DNA of 64,000 nt, taken from NCBI RefSeq assembly GCF_018882335.1, contig NZ_JACVOS010000006.1, positions 62,001 to 126,000 on the forward strand, in the 5' to 3' direction. This document shows, one piece after another, positions 34,241-45,235 of this stretch. The stretch's first letter is position 1. Every line of letters begins with the position of its first letter. A program made the position numbers and the translations under genes. The notes under the pieces are model-generated. The model was given only the letters and a program-made list of their open reading frames with translations, was not told the DNA's origin and searched no databases. This DNA is from Polynucleobacter sp. AM-25C3. Lineage in GTDB: Bacteria > Pseudomonadota > Gammaproteobacteria > Burkholderiales > Burkholderiaceae.

Positions 34241-35601
34241 TGACTACTAATCAAACGCATTCTGAAAATTCGCACCAAAACGTAGTGCGATTCATCACAG
34301 CGGGTAGCGTAGATGACGGTAAGAGCACCCTCATTGGCCGCTTACTCTACGACACCAAATCCATTTTGGTAGATCAGCTTGAGTCATTATCGAAAACCAA
34401 GCATGCACGCGTCACTTCATCAGATGCAGGCGTGGACTTAGCGCTATTAACCGATGGACTAGAGGCAGAGCGTGAGCAAGGCATCACCATTGATGTTGCT
34501 TATCGCTACTTCTCCACCCCAAAACGCAAGTTCATCGTAGCCGACGCTCCGGGTCATGAGCAATACACGCGCAATCTGGTGACAGGTGCATCACAATCGG
34601 ATGTCGCAGTCATTCTGGTAGACGCTACTCGAGTTGATCTCAACTCTAGCCCCGCTACCTTATTGGCGCAAACTAAGCGCCATGCTGCAATTGTCCATTT
34701 GCTCGGCCTACGCCATGTTGTCTTTGCTGTAAACAAAATGGACTTACTCAATTTTGATGAGAAGGTATTCAACACCATCAAAACAGCAATTGAAGACTTA
34801 ACGAAAAAAATTGGCTTGCCTGCGCCGACTTTAATCCCCATGTCAGCGCTCTTAGGTGCAAACGTGGTCACCGCCAGTAAAGATACGCCTTGGTACCAGG
34901 GTCCTACATTACTGCAGTGGTTAGAGAGTCTAGATACCAGCCCGCAGTCAGAGAAAACTGCTTTACGCTTTCCGGTTCAGTATGTTGCCCGTCAAGATGG
35001 CAGCGCTTCCGATGACTTGCGTGCTTACCTTGGTCAAATTGAGTCCGGAAGTATTCGTGTAGGTCAAAAAATTAAAGTACTTCCTGAGAATCGCGAAGCT
35101 ACTGTTGCCAAAATCTATTTAGGCAATCGTTCTAATCGCGATCAAGCCAATACCAATAATGAAGTTGAGTCTGCTCAAACAGGTGAAGCTGTAGCGATTA
35201 GCCTGGCTGAAGATATCGATGTTTCTAGAGGTTGCTTGTTTATTAGTGCCGAGGACGCTACGCCACCAACGCTGAGCAAACAAATTTCTGCTGATCTTTG
35301 CTGGCTAGATATCGAGCCGCTATCTTTGAGTCGGAAGTACGCTTTACGTCACACGACTAGTACCATTGGCGCAAAGGTTAAGGGCATCCAGCAAGTGCTG
35401 GATGTACAAACGCTATCCCATGCTTTAGAAACACACCCTCTCAATGCCAATGAAATTGGTCGCGTAGATTTTGTGTTGCAAAAACCCATTGCCGCTGATT
35501 TATTTAGCCAGTCTCAGAAAACCGGCGCCTTCATCTTGATTGATGAAGCTACCAATCATACGGTTGCCGCAGGTATGATTCGGGAAGCGGTAGCTCAGTA
35601 A
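34240..35601 (+). CDS. cysN: Sulfate adenylyltransferase subunit 1 (GTPase)
   Basis: 453 aa, EF-Tu-like. G1 is AGSVDDGKSTLIGRLL, G3 DAPGHEQYTRNLVTGAS and G4 NKMDL. GITIDVAYRYF is the switch I region, and the beta-barrel domains follow. Its GTPase drives APS synthesis by CysD. There is no C-terminal APS kinase (CysC) domain, consistent with direct APS reduction by the CysH in this operon. Confidence 0.96.
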   Translation: MTTNQTHSENSHQNVVRFITAGSVDDGKSTLIGRLLYDTKSILVDQLESLSKTKHARVTSSDAGVDLALLTDGLEAEREQGITIDVAYRYFSTPKRKFIVADAPGHEQYTRNLVTGASQSDVAVILVDATRVDLNSSPATLLAQTKRHAAIVHLLGLRHVVFAVNKMDLLNFDEKVFNTIKTAIEDLTKKIGLPAPTLIPMSALLGANVVTASKDTPWYQGPTLLQWLESLDTSPQSEKTALRFPVQYVARQDGSASDDLRAYLGQIESGSIRVGQKIKVLPENREATVAKIYLGNRSNRDQANTNNEVESAQTGEAVAISLAEDIDVSRGCLFISAEDATPPTLSKQISADLCWLDIEPLSLSRKYALRHTTSTIGAKVKGIQQVLDVQTLSHALETHPLNANEIGRVDFVLQKPIAADLFSQSQKTGAFILIDEATNHTVAAGMIREAVAQ

Positions 35602-35620
35602 GCCCACCTTCTTCACCGTT

Positions 35621-35650
35621 AAGGCCTCGCTTTGCGGGGCCTTATCTTTT
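35621..35650 (+). terminator. Rho-independent terminator after cysN
   Basis: AAGGCCTCGC-TTT-GCGGGGCCTT (one G-T pair) followed by ATCTTTT, 20 nt past the cysN stop. Confidence 0.8.
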
Positions 35651-35657
35651 GGAGGAA

Positions 35658-35685
35658 AGAAAAAAGCCACCCCGAAGGATGGCTT
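35658..35685 (-). terminator. Rho-independent terminator on the minus strand
   Basis: Read on minus: AAGCCA-(10 nt)-TGGCTT then TTTTCTTTCC. It ends the transcript of the exported protein gene at 35825-36193. The 139 nt between this hairpin and that gene hold nothing else I can support. Confidence 0.7.
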
Positions 35686-35824
35686 AAAAGAAAATCTATG
35701 GAGGTACTACTAAAGAATGAACAACAACTTCATCGTATTCCTTTAGAAGCCACCCCTAAGGCGATATTGCCTACTTAATGTGCTAAATGCCTCATATTGG
35801 TGCATTGTCTATGCTGGCCTTAGC

Positions 35825-36193
35825 CTATTTGCAAGGGTACTTTGCCTCAAAGAATCGGACCAGGGTCTTAGCGGCACGCTCCTGATTGAACTGGGGATTA
35901 CTTTGATTCCAAATCAGAAACTCTTGGAGGATTGCTTCTCTTGTGCCAGTTTCGGATGAGAAGCAAATACTGGATTTACGTTTTGGATTTTGGCCAGCCA
36001 AATAGGCCTGGTATACACCTTCACCAAATCCAAAGCAAAAGTTCTGGCCATCAACATCATTGAGGTTTTTGCATAACTCAACCAATGCAGCAGTAGATGA
36101 GTCATTCTTGGGTAAGTTAACCTGAGAAAAAGCATTTGTCTGTAACAGCAAAGTTGCGCTAATAACTAACAGGGTTGAGTGAAATAATTTCAT
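35825..36193 (-). CDS. Exported protein with Rap1a/Tai-like domain
   Basis: 122 aa. The signal peptide MKLFHSTLLVISATLLLQTNAFSQ is followed by a mature helical domain with four cysteines (LCKNLN, QNFCFGFGEGVYQAYLAG, SSICFSS, AKYPCK). The last part (ILQEFLIWNQSNPQFNQERAAKTLVRFFEAKYP) matches the layout of Rap1a/Tai immunity-type proteins, which are periplasmic. Here no type VI effector gene is near, so an immunity role is not supported by context. It sits 18 nt downstream of the DUF3300 gene. Confidence 0.65.
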   Translation of the reverse strand: MKLFHSTLLVISATLLLQTNAFSQVNLPKNDSSTAALVELCKNLNDVDGQNFCFGFGEGVYQAYLAGQNPKRKSSICFSSETGTREAILQEFLIWNQSNPQFNQERAAKTLVRFFEAKYPCK

Positions 36194-36211
36194 AGTGATC
36201 TTCTTTATAGA

Positions 36212-37327
36212 TTAGCGTCTAAATCCACCCATACGTCCAGCACCAAAACCGCCACGCCCACCAAATCGGTCATCACTCATTCGGTCGTTACGCGCCTGCT
36301 CTCGCATAGCATTTTCTTGAGCTGCCTCACGATATGTATTTGGATTGGTGCGGTCCTGTTGGTAATCATTTCTGGCTTCCTGATTTAGGCGGTCAGCTTG
36401 AGCGCGCTCTTGTGGCGTAGCATTTTTCTGAAAGGCGTTATCTGCTCGTTGCCCCGCCGCTCTTGCCGCCTGTCGATCTTGCGGGGTCGCATTATTTTTC
36501 CAATCATTGAGAAGGCGCTGTTGATTCTGAATACTGCTTGGACCAATTAGCCCCCTAGTCGATCTTCCAGAAGAATTCGTATTGTTCACATTAATCGTAC
36601 CGTCAGACCAGCTAGGTGTGGACCAAAATGCACCGCCTACTGCCATCCCAAGACCAAATGACATCATCCCCCAAGCAGGGTTATAGGCAGGATATGGCGG
36701 GTAATCTGGGTATGGCCAGGCTCCATAAACAACAGTGGGGTTATAACTCGGTACATAGACCACTTGAGTATTAGCGGGGCCAATTAACACATTCGCGTTG
36801 GCATCGGTAGTCACAGTAATTTGCTGATTTGACTTAAGGGTTCCGGCCTGAACGGCACGCTTGCGTAAAGCCTGTACCGCCTTCATCGTATCTGCTGGTT
36901 GCAACTTGTAAGCATTACCAAGATTTTGGGTCCACTGCAATTTACTGCCCATCATATTAAATGCTTGCGGGAATGGAATGAGTGACTTCACACTATCGTT
37001 CCATGATTGCGCCTTGAGAGCATCTTGCAATGCGGCACCACTAAGACTGGAATTACTATTGCGCCAGTTATAGGCTTCAGCAACTTCTAGCGGATAAGTA
37101 GATGCCAATAGCATTAATGACAGCAAGGAATCTGGATACAGTGCAATCGGGGAAACCAAGGACTGCAATTGCTCAGATGAAATTAACTGCGGTGAATTGT
37201 TATAGCCACCACTTTGGGTATAGGACTGTGGATAGGCCGTATTTTGATAGGGATCGGCATTATTTGAGCAGGCACTCAAGAGCGCCGCAAATCCAATCAA
37301 GTACCCTGCTTTATGTTGAATATTCAT
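36212..37327 (-). CDS. DUF3300-family lipoprotein
   Basis: 371 aa. A signal peptide with lipobox (FAALLSACSNNADP) predicts lipidation at the Cys near residue 20. The DUF3300 domain follows (QLQSLVSPIALYPDSLLSLMLLASTYPLEVAEAYNWR to GPANTQVVYVPSYNPTVVYGAWPYPDYPPYPAY). The C-terminal 120 residues are disordered and rich in Asn, Gln, Arg and Gly, ending GGRGGFGAGRMGGFRR. The family role is unknown. It is probably cotranscribed with the Rap1a-like gene. Confidence 0.85.
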   Translation of the reverse strand: MNIQHKAGYLIGFAALLSACSNNADPYQNTAYPQSYTQSGGYNNSPQLISSEQLQSLVSPIALYPDSLLSLMLLASTYPLEVAEAYNWRNSNSSLSGAALQDALKAQSWNDSVKSLIPFPQAFNMMGSKLQWTQNLGNAYKLQPADTMKAVQALRKRAVQAGTLKSNQQITVTTDANANVLIGPANTQVVYVPSYNPTVVYGAWPYPDYPPYPAYNPAWGMMSFGLGMAVGGAFWSTPSWSDGTINVNNTNSSGRSTRGLIGPSSIQNQQRLLNDWKNNATPQDRQAARAAGQRADNAFQKNATPQERAQADRLNQEARNDYQQDRTNPNTYREAAQENAMREQARNDRMSDDRFGGRGGFGAGRMGGFRR

Positions 37328-37376
37328 ACACTCATTAATCCTCTTGTATTCCTAGAGTTTAATACTGTGCTGGGAA

Positions 37377-37715
37377 TTAGTGATTTTCTTTGGCGTGATT
37401 AATAGAATACTTTGGAATCTCAATCACCAAATCCTCGCGAGCCACAATGGCCTGGCAAGATAAACGCGACTTTGGATTCAGGCCCCATGCGCGATCTAGC
37501 AAGTCCTCTTCATTCTCATCAGGGGCATTGAGACTTTGATAGCCCTCTTTTACGATGACGTGGCAAGTAGTGCAAGCGCACACCATATCGCAGGCATGCT
37601 CAATAGGAATATTGTTTTCTAGCAAAGCTTCACAAATAGAAGTTCCGGGAGAAACTTCAACTACCGCACCCTCCGGGCAATATTCACTATGAGGTAGAAC
37701 AACGATCTGAGTCAT
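37377..37715 (-). CDS. fdx: ISC-type [2Fe-2S] ferredoxin
   Basis: 112 aa. Cluster cysteines are in the pattern HACDMVCACTTCHV plus a distal Cys in RLSCQAIV. The C-terminal VIEIPKYSINHAKENH is the usual ISC ferredoxin tail. It supplies electrons for iron-sulfur cluster assembly on IscU. It is the last gene of the operon; I see no iscX after it. Confidence 0.95.
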   Translation of the reverse strand: MTQIVVLPHSEYCPEGAVVEVSPGTSICEALLENNIPIEHACDMVCACTTCHVIVKEGYQSLNAPDENEEDLLDRAWGLNPKSRLSCQAIVAREDLVIEIPKYSINHAKENH

Positions 37716-37733
37716 CTTGGTAATTTTCTTTTC

Positions 37734-39599
37734 TTAAATTTCAGCGACATTCTTGCCAGCCAAAGCCTTCTGAATACTGGCATTCATCCGCTTTTGAGCA
37801 AACTCATCGGTTGCTTTAGCAGCATGATCAACTGCTTTTCTTAAAGTGGCGCTATCGGCTTCTTCTTTGAGGATTTTTTGTAAAGTCGCCATCTCTGCAT
37901 CGACTATTACCTGCTCCTCAGCACTCAACAAGTTGCGGTCTGAATCTAAGGCAGTTTGAACGGCATCTAATAAACGTTGTGCATTGACCTGCTCTTCACG
38001 CAAGGATCTCGCCAACAGATCGACTTTTGCAGAGGCAAAACCATCTTGCAACATCCGAGCGATCTCAGCATCGGTCAGACCATAGGATGGCTTGATATCA
38101 ATCGAGGCTTGCACGCCAGAGCCTTGCTCCATCGCACTTACTGAAAGCAATCCATCCGCATCTACCTGGAAGGTCACCCGAATGCGAGCAGCACCAGCAG
38201 CCATTGGCGGGATACCGCGCAACTCAAATTTACCTAAAGAGCGACAGTCTTGCGCTAGCTCGCGCTCACCCTGCACCACCTGAATGGCCAAAGCAGTTTG
38301 CCCATCTTTAAAGGTTGTGAAATCTTGTGCACGAGCCACTGGGATTGGCGTGTTACGCGGAATAATTTTTTCAACTAAACCGCCCATGGTTTCAATACCG
38401 AGGGAAAGCGGAATGACATCCAATAAGAGCCACTCATCATCCTTACTTTGATTACCAGCAAGTAAGTCGGCTTGCATTGCGGCACCTAAAGCTACCACTT
38501 GATCTGGATTGAGGTTGTTTAAGGGCTTAGTGCCAAAGAGCTCACCAACCGCCCGCTGTACATGGGGCATACGGGTTGCACCACCTACCATCACTACACC
38601 CTTGACTTCATCTGCTTTAAGGCCTGCATCGCGCAAGGCCTTCTTCACAGCAACGAGTGTTTTGTTGATCAGGTTCTGAGTAATCTCAAAGAATTGGGCC
38701 TGACTAATACCGACATTAACAACAGTGCCGTCGGTGAGCGTTTCATGAACGCGTGCTAAGGGGTTATGACTGAGTAGCTCTTTAGCATGTTTACAAGAGA
38801 GCAATAGTTTGCGGTGATCCTGAATCGAGAGCGGCGGAAGCTTGGCCTGTTCAATCACCCAGCAATAGAGGCGATGATCAAAGTCATCCCCACCCAATGC
38901 GGAATCGCCACCAGTAGAGAGGACCTCAAATACACCTCTACTCATTCGTAAAATAGAGATGTCAAAGGTGCCGCCACCCAAATCGTAAACAGCGTAAATG
39001 CCTTCGGAGCCATTATCCAAGCCGTAAGCAATTGCAGCGGCAGTAGGCTCATTAAGCAAACGCAATACTTCAATGCCCGCTAATTTAGCTGCATCTTTTG
39101 TGGCTTGGCGCTGAGCATCATCAAAATAGGCCGGCACGGTGATCACCGCACCAACGATATCGTCATTGACTGAGTCTTCCGCCAATTGACGCAAACGTGC
39201 CAGAATTTCTGCAGAAACTTCAATTGGACTCTTATCACCAGCAACGGTTCTGAGCTTCAACATACCAGGCTCATCGACAAAGTCGTATGGCGTACTTTCA
39301 ATATTTTCTACATCGACGATGCCACGACCCATGAATCGCTTTACAGAAACAATGGTGTTCTTAGGGTCGGAAACAATACTTTCAATGGCCTCAAAGCCGG
39401 CTTGAGTTCTACCGTTTGGCAGATAGCGGACTACTGAAGGGAGTAATTCTCGTCCTTCTGAATCTGGGAGCACCTTAGGTAAAGCATCTCGCACAATCGC
39501 TACCAAAGAGTTGGTAGTGCCCAGATCAATACCAACAGCTATCCGGCGTTGATGCGGAGCTAGTGATTTACCGGGTTCGGAGATTTGTAATAAGGCCAT
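37734..39599 (-). CDS. hscA: HscA, Hsp70-type chaperone for Fe-S assembly
   Basis: 621 aa Hsp70. The ATPase domain begins [14 protein letters not shown]. The phosphate-2 motif is [13 protein letters not shown] and the adenosine motif [14 protein letters not shown]. The substrate domain starts near [14 protein letters not shown]. With HscB it releases clusters from IscU by binding the LPPVK loop. It is preceded by hscB at 18 nt. Confidence 0.96.
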   Translation of the reverse strand: MALLQISEPGKSLAPHQRRIAVGIDLGTTNSLVAIVRDALPKVLPDSEGRELLPSVVRYLPNGRTQAGFEAIESIVSDPKNTIVSVKRFMGRGIVDVENIESTPYDFVDEPGMLKLRTVAGDKSPIEVSAEILARLRQLAEDSVNDDIVGAVITVPAYFDDAQRQATKDAAKLAGIEVLRLLNEPTAAAIAYGLDNGSEGIYAVYDLGGGTFDISILRMSRGVFEVLSTGGDSALGGDDFDHRLYCWVIEQAKLPPLSIQDHRKLLLSCKHAKELLSHNPLARVHETLTDGTVVNVGISQAQFFEITQNLINKTLVAVKKALRDAGLKADEVKGVVMVGGATRMPHVQRAVGELFGTKPLNNLNPDQVVALGAAMQADLLAGNQSKDDEWLLLDVIPLSLGIETMGGLVEKIIPRNTPIPVARAQDFTTFKDGQTALAIQVVQGERELAQDCRSLGKFELRGIPPMAAGAARIRVTFQVDADGLLSVSAMEQGSGVQASIDIKPSYGLTDAEIARMLQDGFASAKVDLLARSLREEQVNAQRLLDAVQTALDSDRNLLSAEEQVIVDAEMATLQKILKEEADSATLRKAVDHAAKATDEFAQKRMNASIQKALAGKNVAEI

Positions 39600-39617
39600 G
39601 GGGACTAGAGTTTAAAG

Positions 39618-40157
39618 CTATACCAGGACTGAGATAGCATCATCTAGCTCTAGTGCAAATTTATCGATAAAAAGCAAACCTCTGAGTAGCTCAGCTGCAC
39701 GCTCATAGTTCTTTGCCCCGTCTACTGCCAAGGCAATTTCGGAGAGAGTGTCTTTTTTGGAGACGGCTACTTCTTCAGCGAGTGATTCAAGTGCGGCCAA
39801 ATCCTCTTCCCGCTCTTCCAGGCTTTCACGCCATTCCATCTGCTTCATTAAGAAAGCTGCTGGCATAGCGGTATTGGTCTCTAGGCGAGCATCCACACCA
39901 TGAAGCTGGCAAAGATATAAACCGCGTTGGACGGGATTCTTCAGCGTCTGAAAGGCCGTATTAGCCAGCGTAGCCATTTGCATAGCTAACCTTTGCTCGG
40001 TATCGCTACCGCGAGCATGTCGATCAGGATGCACTTCTTTTTGAATTGCTAGATACGCCTGCTCTAATGCAGACAAATCCAGATTGAATTGCTGCTCTAA
40101 ACCAAAGAAACGGAAGTAATCGTCAGACGCGGAAGGATTCGCCACAACCACACTCAT
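39618..40157 (-). CDS. hscB: HscB, J-domain co-chaperone
   Basis: 179 aa. The N-terminal J domain has [37 protein letters not shown], where the HPD tripeptide stimulates HscA. The C-terminal three-helix domain ([10 protein letters not shown]...) binds IscU. The ATG at 40157 lies within the iscA coding region, giving a 35-nt overlap. GTG codons a few residues in are other options. Confidence 0.95.
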   Translation of the reverse strand: MSVVVANPSASDDYFRFFGLEQQFNLDLSALEQAYLAIQKEVHPDRHARGSDTEQRLAMQMATLANTAFQTLKNPVQRGLYLCQLHGVDARLETNTAMPAAFLMKQMEWRESLEEREEDLAALESLAEEVAVSKKDTLSEIALAVDGAKNYERAAELLRGLLFIDKFALELDDAISVLV

Positions 40158-40446
40158 CTTTTACGTTCGGGTTCTGAAACTTAAAGCCTTCATTCAGGCC
40201 TTCGCGTACGAAATCTAATTCGGTGCCATCTAAATAAGCCAGACTCTTGGGATCAACAAAGATGGTGATGCCGTTGGATTCAAACTTCGTATCTTCTGGG
40301 GCGGCTTCATCTACGTACTCAAGTTGATAAGCCAAGCCTGAACAACCTGTAGTGCGAACACCCAAGCGCAAGCCACAACCCTTCCCGCGCTTGTCTAAAT
40401 TGCGCTGTACGTGTTTCGCTGCTTTGTCAGTTAAGGTAATTGCCAT
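40123..40446 (-). CDS. iscA: IscA, A-type Fe-S carrier
   Basis: 107 aa. The three conserved cysteines are in [17 protein letters not shown] (about residue 35) and ECGCGESF at the C-terminus. It carries iron or clusters to target proteins. It is 20 nt from iscU and overlaps hscB. Confidence 0.96.
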   Translation of the reverse strand: MAITLTDKAAKHVQRNLDKRGKGCGLRLGVRTTGCSGLAYQLEYVDEAAPEDTKFESNGITIFVDPKSLAYLDGTELDFVREGLNEGFKFQNPNVKDECGCGESFRV

Positions 40447-40466
40447 GATGGACAGTCTCTTTATCT

Positions 40467-40853
40467 TTACTTAGCTGGATGCTTTTCTTTGTAATCCGCT
40501 ACTGCTGCCTTAATGGCATCTTCAGCCAAGATGGAGCAGTGAATTTTCACTGGGGGTAAAGCCAGCTCTTCAGCAATCAAGGAGTTCTTGATCTCTAAAG
40601 CCTGATCCAAGGTTTTACCTTTAACCCACTCGGTTACTAAAGAGGAGGATGCAATCGCAGAACCACAACCGTAGGTCTTGAACTTAGCATCTTCAATCAC
40701 GCCTTGATCGTTTACACGGATCTGCAATTTCATCACGTCACCGCAGGCAGGTGCGCCAACCATGCCGGTACCAACATGATCATCACCCTTTTCAAAAGAG
40801 CCAACGTTGCGGGGGTTTTCGTAATGGTCGATTACTTTGTCGCTATATGCCAT
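40467..40853 (-). CDS. iscU: IscU, Fe-S cluster scaffold
   Basis: 128 aa. The cluster ligands are in [28 protein letters not shown] and [12 protein letters not shown]. The HscA-recognition loop reads LPPVK, exactly as expected. It accepts sulfur from IscS and builds clusters. Length and motifs are complete. Confidence 0.97.
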   Translation of the reverse strand: MAYSDKVIDHYENPRNVGSFEKGDDHVGTGMVGAPACGDVMKLQIRVNDQGVIEDAKFKTYGCGSAIASSSLVTEWVKGKTLDQALEIKNSLIAEELALPPVKIHCSILAEDAIKAAVADYKEKHPAK

Positions 40854-40911
40854 GATATTTCCTCGTTATTTCTTTTGTCTTTTATCTTACTTTTAATATT
40901 TTCAAAACTGC

Positions 40912-42171
40912 TTAGTGTGCGGCCCACTGGATAGTACTGAGATCAATACCATCTTTAAACATTTCCCAAAGCGGCGAAAGCTCACGCAACTTGGCAATCT
41001 TCTCTTTTACCAACTTGATTGTGAAATCCACTTCTTCTTCAGTAGTAAAGCGACCCAAGGTAAAACGAATCGAGCTATGGGCCAATTCATCATTACGACC
41101 CAGTGCGCGCAATACATACGAAGGCTCTAAAGAAGCTGATGTACATGCGGAACCAGAAGAGATGGCCAAATCTTTTAAGGCCATCAACATCGATTCACCT
41201 TCAACATAGTTAAAGCTGATGTTCAGGTTATGGGGAACGCGATGATCCATGTCGCCATTGACATAGACTTCTTCGATATCTTTCAAGCCAGTCAGCAGGC
41301 GATCGCGCAAAGCACGGATGCGGGCATTCTCTTCAACCATTTCGATACGGGCAATGCGGAATGCTTCACCCATACCAACGATTTGGTGAACGGCTAGAGT
41401 GCCTGAACGCATGCCGCGCTCGTGACCACCACCATGAATCTGTGCCTCAATTCGAATGCGGGGCTTACGACGCACAAACAAAGCACCAATTCCTTTTGGA
41501 CCATAAGTCTTGTGAGCAGAAAAACTCATTAAATCCACTTTGATTTTCTCTAAGTCGATTTCTACTTTGCCAGTGGCTTGCGCAGCATCCACATGCAAAA
41601 TCACACCACGGGAACGGCACAATTCACCAATGCGGGGAATGTCTTGCACTACGCCAATTTCATTATTCACATACATCACTGAAGCCAAGATAGTGCCAGG
41701 TTTCATCGCTGCTTCGAGTTGAGCGAAATCAATTAAGCCATCAGGCAATACATCTAAGTAAGTAACCTCATAACCTTCACGCTCAAGCTCACGGCAGGTA
41801 TCTAGAGTCGCCTTGTGCTCGGTCTTCACAGTAATGATGTGATTGCCGCGATCTTTATAAAAATGCGCAGCACCCTTCAATGCCAAATTAATACTTTCAG
41901 TTGCGCCACTAGTAAACACGATCTCTCTTGGATCAGCATGAACCAACTGCGCTACTTCTGAACGCGCCCACTCAACTGCCTCTTCAGCAGCCCAACCATA
42001 GGCATGACTACGAGATGCCGCATTACCGAACTGCTCACGCAGATAAGGCAACATTTTGTCCACAACACGTGGATCTATCGGTGTCGTAGCTGAGTAGTCC
42101 ATATACACCGGGAAGTGTTTAGGACTAAACATGGGGACTGGTTGCTTAGGAATGTCTTGTGGTGCGTTCAT
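40912..42171 (-). CDS. iscS: IscS, cysteine desulfurase of the ISC system
   Basis: 419 aa group I NifS-like PLP enzyme. It shows [16 protein letters not shown], the PLP lysine in [18 protein letters not shown], and the mobile-loop cysteine in [20 protein letters not shown]. It supplies sulfur to IscU and to tRNA thiolation. It differs from the encapsulin cargo desulfurase, which belongs to the SufS group. Confidence 0.97.
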   Translation of the reverse strand: MNAPQDIPKQPVPMFSPKHFPVYMDYSATTPIDPRVVDKMLPYLREQFGNAASRSHAYGWAAEEAVEWARSEVAQLVHADPREIVFTSGATESINLALKGAAHFYKDRGNHIITVKTEHKATLDTCRELEREGYEVTYLDVLPDGLIDFAQLEAAMKPGTILASVMYVNNEIGVVQDIPRIGELCRSRGVILHVDAAQATGKVEIDLEKIKVDLMSFSAHKTYGPKGIGALFVRRKPRIRIEAQIHGGGHERGMRSGTLAVHQIVGMGEAFRIARIEMVEENARIRALRDRLLTGLKDIEEVYVNGDMDHRVPHNLNISFNYVEGESMLMALKDLAISSGSACTSASLEPSYVLRALGRNDELAHSSIRFTLGRFTTEEEVDFTIKLVKEKIAKLRELSPLWEMFKDGIDLSTIQWAAH

Positions 42172-42222
42172 GTTTTGCTTATCGATTAATTGGCTAAGTA
42201 GCTCAGTAACTATTCTCTTGAG

Positions 42223-42792
42223 TTAACTTTGCTGAGCCAGGTTAAAAACGGAATTCACGAGAGGTCGCTTGGGGGCAACTTCTTTTGCTGCTGCAACTGC
42301 TGATGCTGGCTTTTCTACCTTGACACCTTCAGTTTTAATTTTTTTGGGACGTAAATCATGTAATACGATGCCGCGCCCCTCCTGTTGATGGACGAGATCT
42401 TTTAAAGAAACTGAGCTGAGGTACTCCACCATTTTGGAATTTAAATTAGTCCAAAGATCATGGGTCATACAACGGCCATGATTTTCTTCATCGGTATGAC
42501 AATTGCCTTTGCCGCCACATTGGGTGGCATCCAAGGGCTCATCTACAGCAACGATGATGTCAGCCACACTAATTTCTTCAGACTTGCGTGCCAGGGTGTA
42601 TCCACCGCCGGGGCCGCGAGTGCTCTCCACGATGTTGAAACGGCGCAATTTGCCGAACAACTGCTCTAAATAAGAAAGGGAAATCTTCTGTCTTTGGCTG
42701 ATTCCAGCCAAAGTTACAGGCCCGTGCGTTTCACGCAGGGCTAAATCGATCATTGCGGTTACTGCAAAACGGCCTTTAGTGGTAAGTCTCAT
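42223..42792 (-). CDS. iscR: IscR, Fe-S cluster-sensing Rrf2 regulator
   Basis: 189 aa. The N-terminal Rrf2 winged helix (MRLTTKGRFAVTAMIDLAL, ISQRQKISLSYLEQLFGKLRR) is followed by the cluster-binding cysteines at about 92, 98 and 108 (QCGGKGNCHTDEENHGRCMTHDLW). The C-terminus carries a Lys/Ala-rich extension of about 30 residues. In known systems holo-IscR represses the isc operon, which begins with this gene. Two matching sites lie upstream. Confidence 0.95.
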   Translation of the reverse strand: MRLTTKGRFAVTAMIDLALRETHGPVTLAGISQRQKISLSYLEQLFGKLRRFNIVESTRGPGGGYTLARKSEEISVADIIVAVDEPLDATQCGGKGNCHTDEENHGRCMTHDLWTNLNSKMVEYLSSVSLKDLVHQQEGRGIVLHDLRPKKIKTEGVKVEKPASAVAAAKEVAPKRPLVNSVFNLAQQS

Positions 42793-42842
42793 ATGTCACC
42801 TTGGTAATGGATTGTTATGGACAGCTAACAGTCGGGCGGGTA

Positions 42843-42897
42843 ATACCCGACCATTCCACTCAACTTTACCATATACCCCACCATTCCGCTCGGGAAT
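42843..42897 (-). promoter_or_regulatory. Two tandem IscR type 1-like sites upstream of iscR
   Basis: By my alignment the 25-nt element at 42843-42867 (minus strand) matches the E. coli type 1 IscR consensus (ATASYYGACT-N5-AGTCRRSTAT) at 21 of 25 positions. A near copy at 42873-42897 matches at 19. Both share ACCATTCC in the core on the plus strand, with a centre spacing of 30 bp, or about three helical turns. This would allow autorepression by holo-IscR. Confidence 0.65.
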
Positions 42898-42909
42898 TAA
42901 CCCCAAATT

Positions 42910-45063
42910 CTAAACGGCGTCGCGAGAGCGAGCCCCAAAGGCCATTTCCTTGACCTTAGTGAGGCGGTCACGTGTGGCGGCTGCCTTTTCAAACTCCAGA
43001 TTCTTGGCCTCGGAGTTCATTTGCTTCTCCAGACGCTTGATTTCGCCTGCCAGGTCCTTTTCGCTCATATCTTCATAGCGAGCCCGCTCTTGCTCCACCT
43101 GCATCTCTGAACGCTTCTCTTTGACATCGTAGACACCATCAATAATATCTTTAATCCGCTTTTTCACACCACGGGGCTCAATACCGTTTGCCTTGTTAAA
43201 AGCAATTTGCTTAGTGCGGCGGCGCTCGGTCTCCCCCATCGCCCGCTTCATAGAATCAGTGATGCGATCAGCATACAAAATCGCCTTGCCTCGAACGTTT
43301 CGGGCTGCCCTACCAATCGTCTGAATTAAGCTGCGTTCTGAACGCAAGAAGCCCTCTTTATCCGCATCCAAAATAGCAACCAGTGAAACCTCAGGAATAT
43401 CCAAGCCCTCACGCAATAAATTAATGCCCACAAGAACATCGAAGACGCCTAAGCGTAGATCGCGCAAAATTTCTACACGCTCTACCGTATCGATATCCGA
43501 ATGCACATAACGCACCTTCACGCCGTGATCCGATAAGTAATCGGTGAGTTGTTCGGCCATTCGCTTTGTTAGTACTGTCACCAGCACGCGCTCATGCACT
43601 TTGACACGCTCATGAATCTGACTCAACAAATCATCAACCTGTGAACTGGCTGGTAATACTTCAATTTCGGGATCGACCAATCCTGTCGGTCTAGCTACTT
43701 GCTCAACGACTTGTCCAGTATGGGTATTCTCATAATCAGCCGGCGTTGCAGAAACGAATATGGTTTGACGCATCTTGGTTTCAAACTCGGTGAACTTGAG
43801 CGGTCGGTTATCCATCGCTGAAGGTAAACGGAATCCAAACTCGACCAAGGTATGTTTGCGAGATTTATCACCGTTGTACATCGCATTGAGCTGTCCAATG
43901 AGAACATGACTCTCATCCAAGAACATCAGCGCATCATTAGGCATATAGTCCACCAAGGTAGGCGGAGCTTCCCCCGGCATCGCGCCAGAGAGGTGGCGTG
44001 AGTAGTTTTCAATACCCTTACAGAAACCCAATTCATTAAGCATCTCTAAATCAAAGCGGGTACGCTGCTCTAGGCGTTGCGCTTCAACTAACTTACCATC
44101 CTTAACAAACTCATCAAGGCGTGTACGTAACTCAGTCTTAATTGTTTCAATGGCCTTGAGGACAGTGTCCCGTGGCGTCACATAGTGTGAGCTTGGATAG
44201 ACTGTGAAGCGCGGAATCTTTTGACGAATTCTTCCGGTGAGCGGATCAAAAAATTGCAAGCTCTCGATGACGTCATCAAATAATTCAACTCGTACTGCGA
44301 GCTCATTATGTTCTGCTGGGAAGATATCAATCGTGTCGCCGCGTACACGGAAAACACCGCGCTTGAAATCGGTTTCATTGCGGTCATACTGCATCGCAAT
44401 TAAGCGCATCAAAATATCGCGCTGACTCATCTTGTCGCCAGGACGTAAAGTCATCACCATGCTGTGATAGTCACCAGGATTACCAATACCGTAAATTGCA
44501 GATACTGTTGCCACGATGATGACATCACGACGCTCTAATAAACTCTTAGTCGCTGAGAGTCGCATCTGCTCAATATGTTCATTGATGGATGAGTCTTTTT
44601 CAATAAACAAATCGCGCGTAGGGACATATGCCTCTGGCTGGTAATAATCGTAGTAACTCACGAAATACTCCACTGCATTTTTAGGAAAAAACTCTCTAAA
44701 TTCGCTATAGAGCTGGGCGGCTAAAGTCTTATTGGGAGCAAAAATGATGGCGGGACGACCCGTTCTGGCGATCACATTGGCCATCGTGAAGGTCTTGCCC
44801 GAGCCAGTCACCCCTAAAAGCGTCTGAAAGGTCAATCCATCCTCAATTCCGGCCACTAGAGCATCAATTGCGGCTGGTTGATCGCCTGCCGGCGGAAATG
44901 GCTGATAGAGGTGAAATGGGGAATCGGGGAAAGAAACAAACTTTGCCGGATCCAGGTCGTGACCTACCTCACCCAAAGGATCAGCTACAGGGCTTTTCTT
45001 ACTTTCGGCAACTTGGGTATTTGAGGAACTTTTAGGCAACTTAGGGGGCATCTCGGATATCAT
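42910..45063 (-). CDS. uvrB: UvrB, excinuclease ABC subunit B
   Basis: 717 aa. Walker A is [15 protein letters not shown]. The beta-hairpin region is [12 protein letters not shown], motif II reads [12 protein letters not shown], and the helicase motifs include [30 protein letters not shown] and QTIGRAARN. The C-terminal UVR domain ([33 protein letters not shown]) contacts UvrC. An extra N-terminal 40 residues are low-complexity. It verifies damage in nucleotide excision repair. No clear LexA box is visible upstream. Confidence 0.97.
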   Translation of the reverse strand: MISEMPPKLPKSSSNTQVAESKKSPVADPLGEVGHDLDPAKFVSFPDSPFHLYQPFPPAGDQPAAIDALVAGIEDGLTFQTLLGVTGSGKTFTMANVIARTGRPAIIFAPNKTLAAQLYSEFREFFPKNAVEYFVSYYDYYQPEAYVPTRDLFIEKDSSINEHIEQMRLSATKSLLERRDVIIVATVSAIYGIGNPGDYHSMVMTLRPGDKMSQRDILMRLIAMQYDRNETDFKRGVFRVRGDTIDIFPAEHNELAVRVELFDDVIESLQFFDPLTGRIRQKIPRFTVYPSSHYVTPRDTVLKAIETIKTELRTRLDEFVKDGKLVEAQRLEQRTRFDLEMLNELGFCKGIENYSRHLSGAMPGEAPPTLVDYMPNDALMFLDESHVLIGQLNAMYNGDKSRKHTLVEFGFRLPSAMDNRPLKFTEFETKMRQTIFVSATPADYENTHTGQVVEQVARPTGLVDPEIEVLPASSQVDDLLSQIHERVKVHERVLVTVLTKRMAEQLTDYLSDHGVKVRYVHSDIDTVERVEILRDLRLGVFDVLVGINLLREGLDIPEVSLVAILDADKEGFLRSERSLIQTIGRAARNVRGKAILYADRITDSMKRAMGETERRRTKQIAFNKANGIEPRGVKKRIKDIIDGVYDVKEKRSEMQVEQERARYEDMSEKDLAGEIKRLEKQMNSEAKNLEFEKAAATRDRLTKVKEMAFGARSRDAV

Positions 45064-45235
45064 TTCACCTGTACGTTTTTAGTGCACAGCGAATTTTGTA
45101 CAAACATTGATTTTGCCGTTTTTATTTGGAAATAGCCAAATCTAAGCCCAAAAACAGCCATTTAAAGCAAATTTAACTGAATTTAACGTCAATTAATCCT
45201 AAAACACCACTTTAACCGCTCCTTTTGACCCTCAA

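Noticed and set aside
35698..35778. 26-codon frame (MEVLLKNEQQLHRIPLEATP...) between two terminators
   Set aside because: No ribosome binding site of quality, no recognisable motif, and it sits in the spacer between convergent genes.
42831..42851. GTCGGG...CCCGAC dyad downstream of the IscR boxes read as a terminator
   Set aside because: No T run follows on either strand, and it overlaps the first IscR-like site in the iscR leader.
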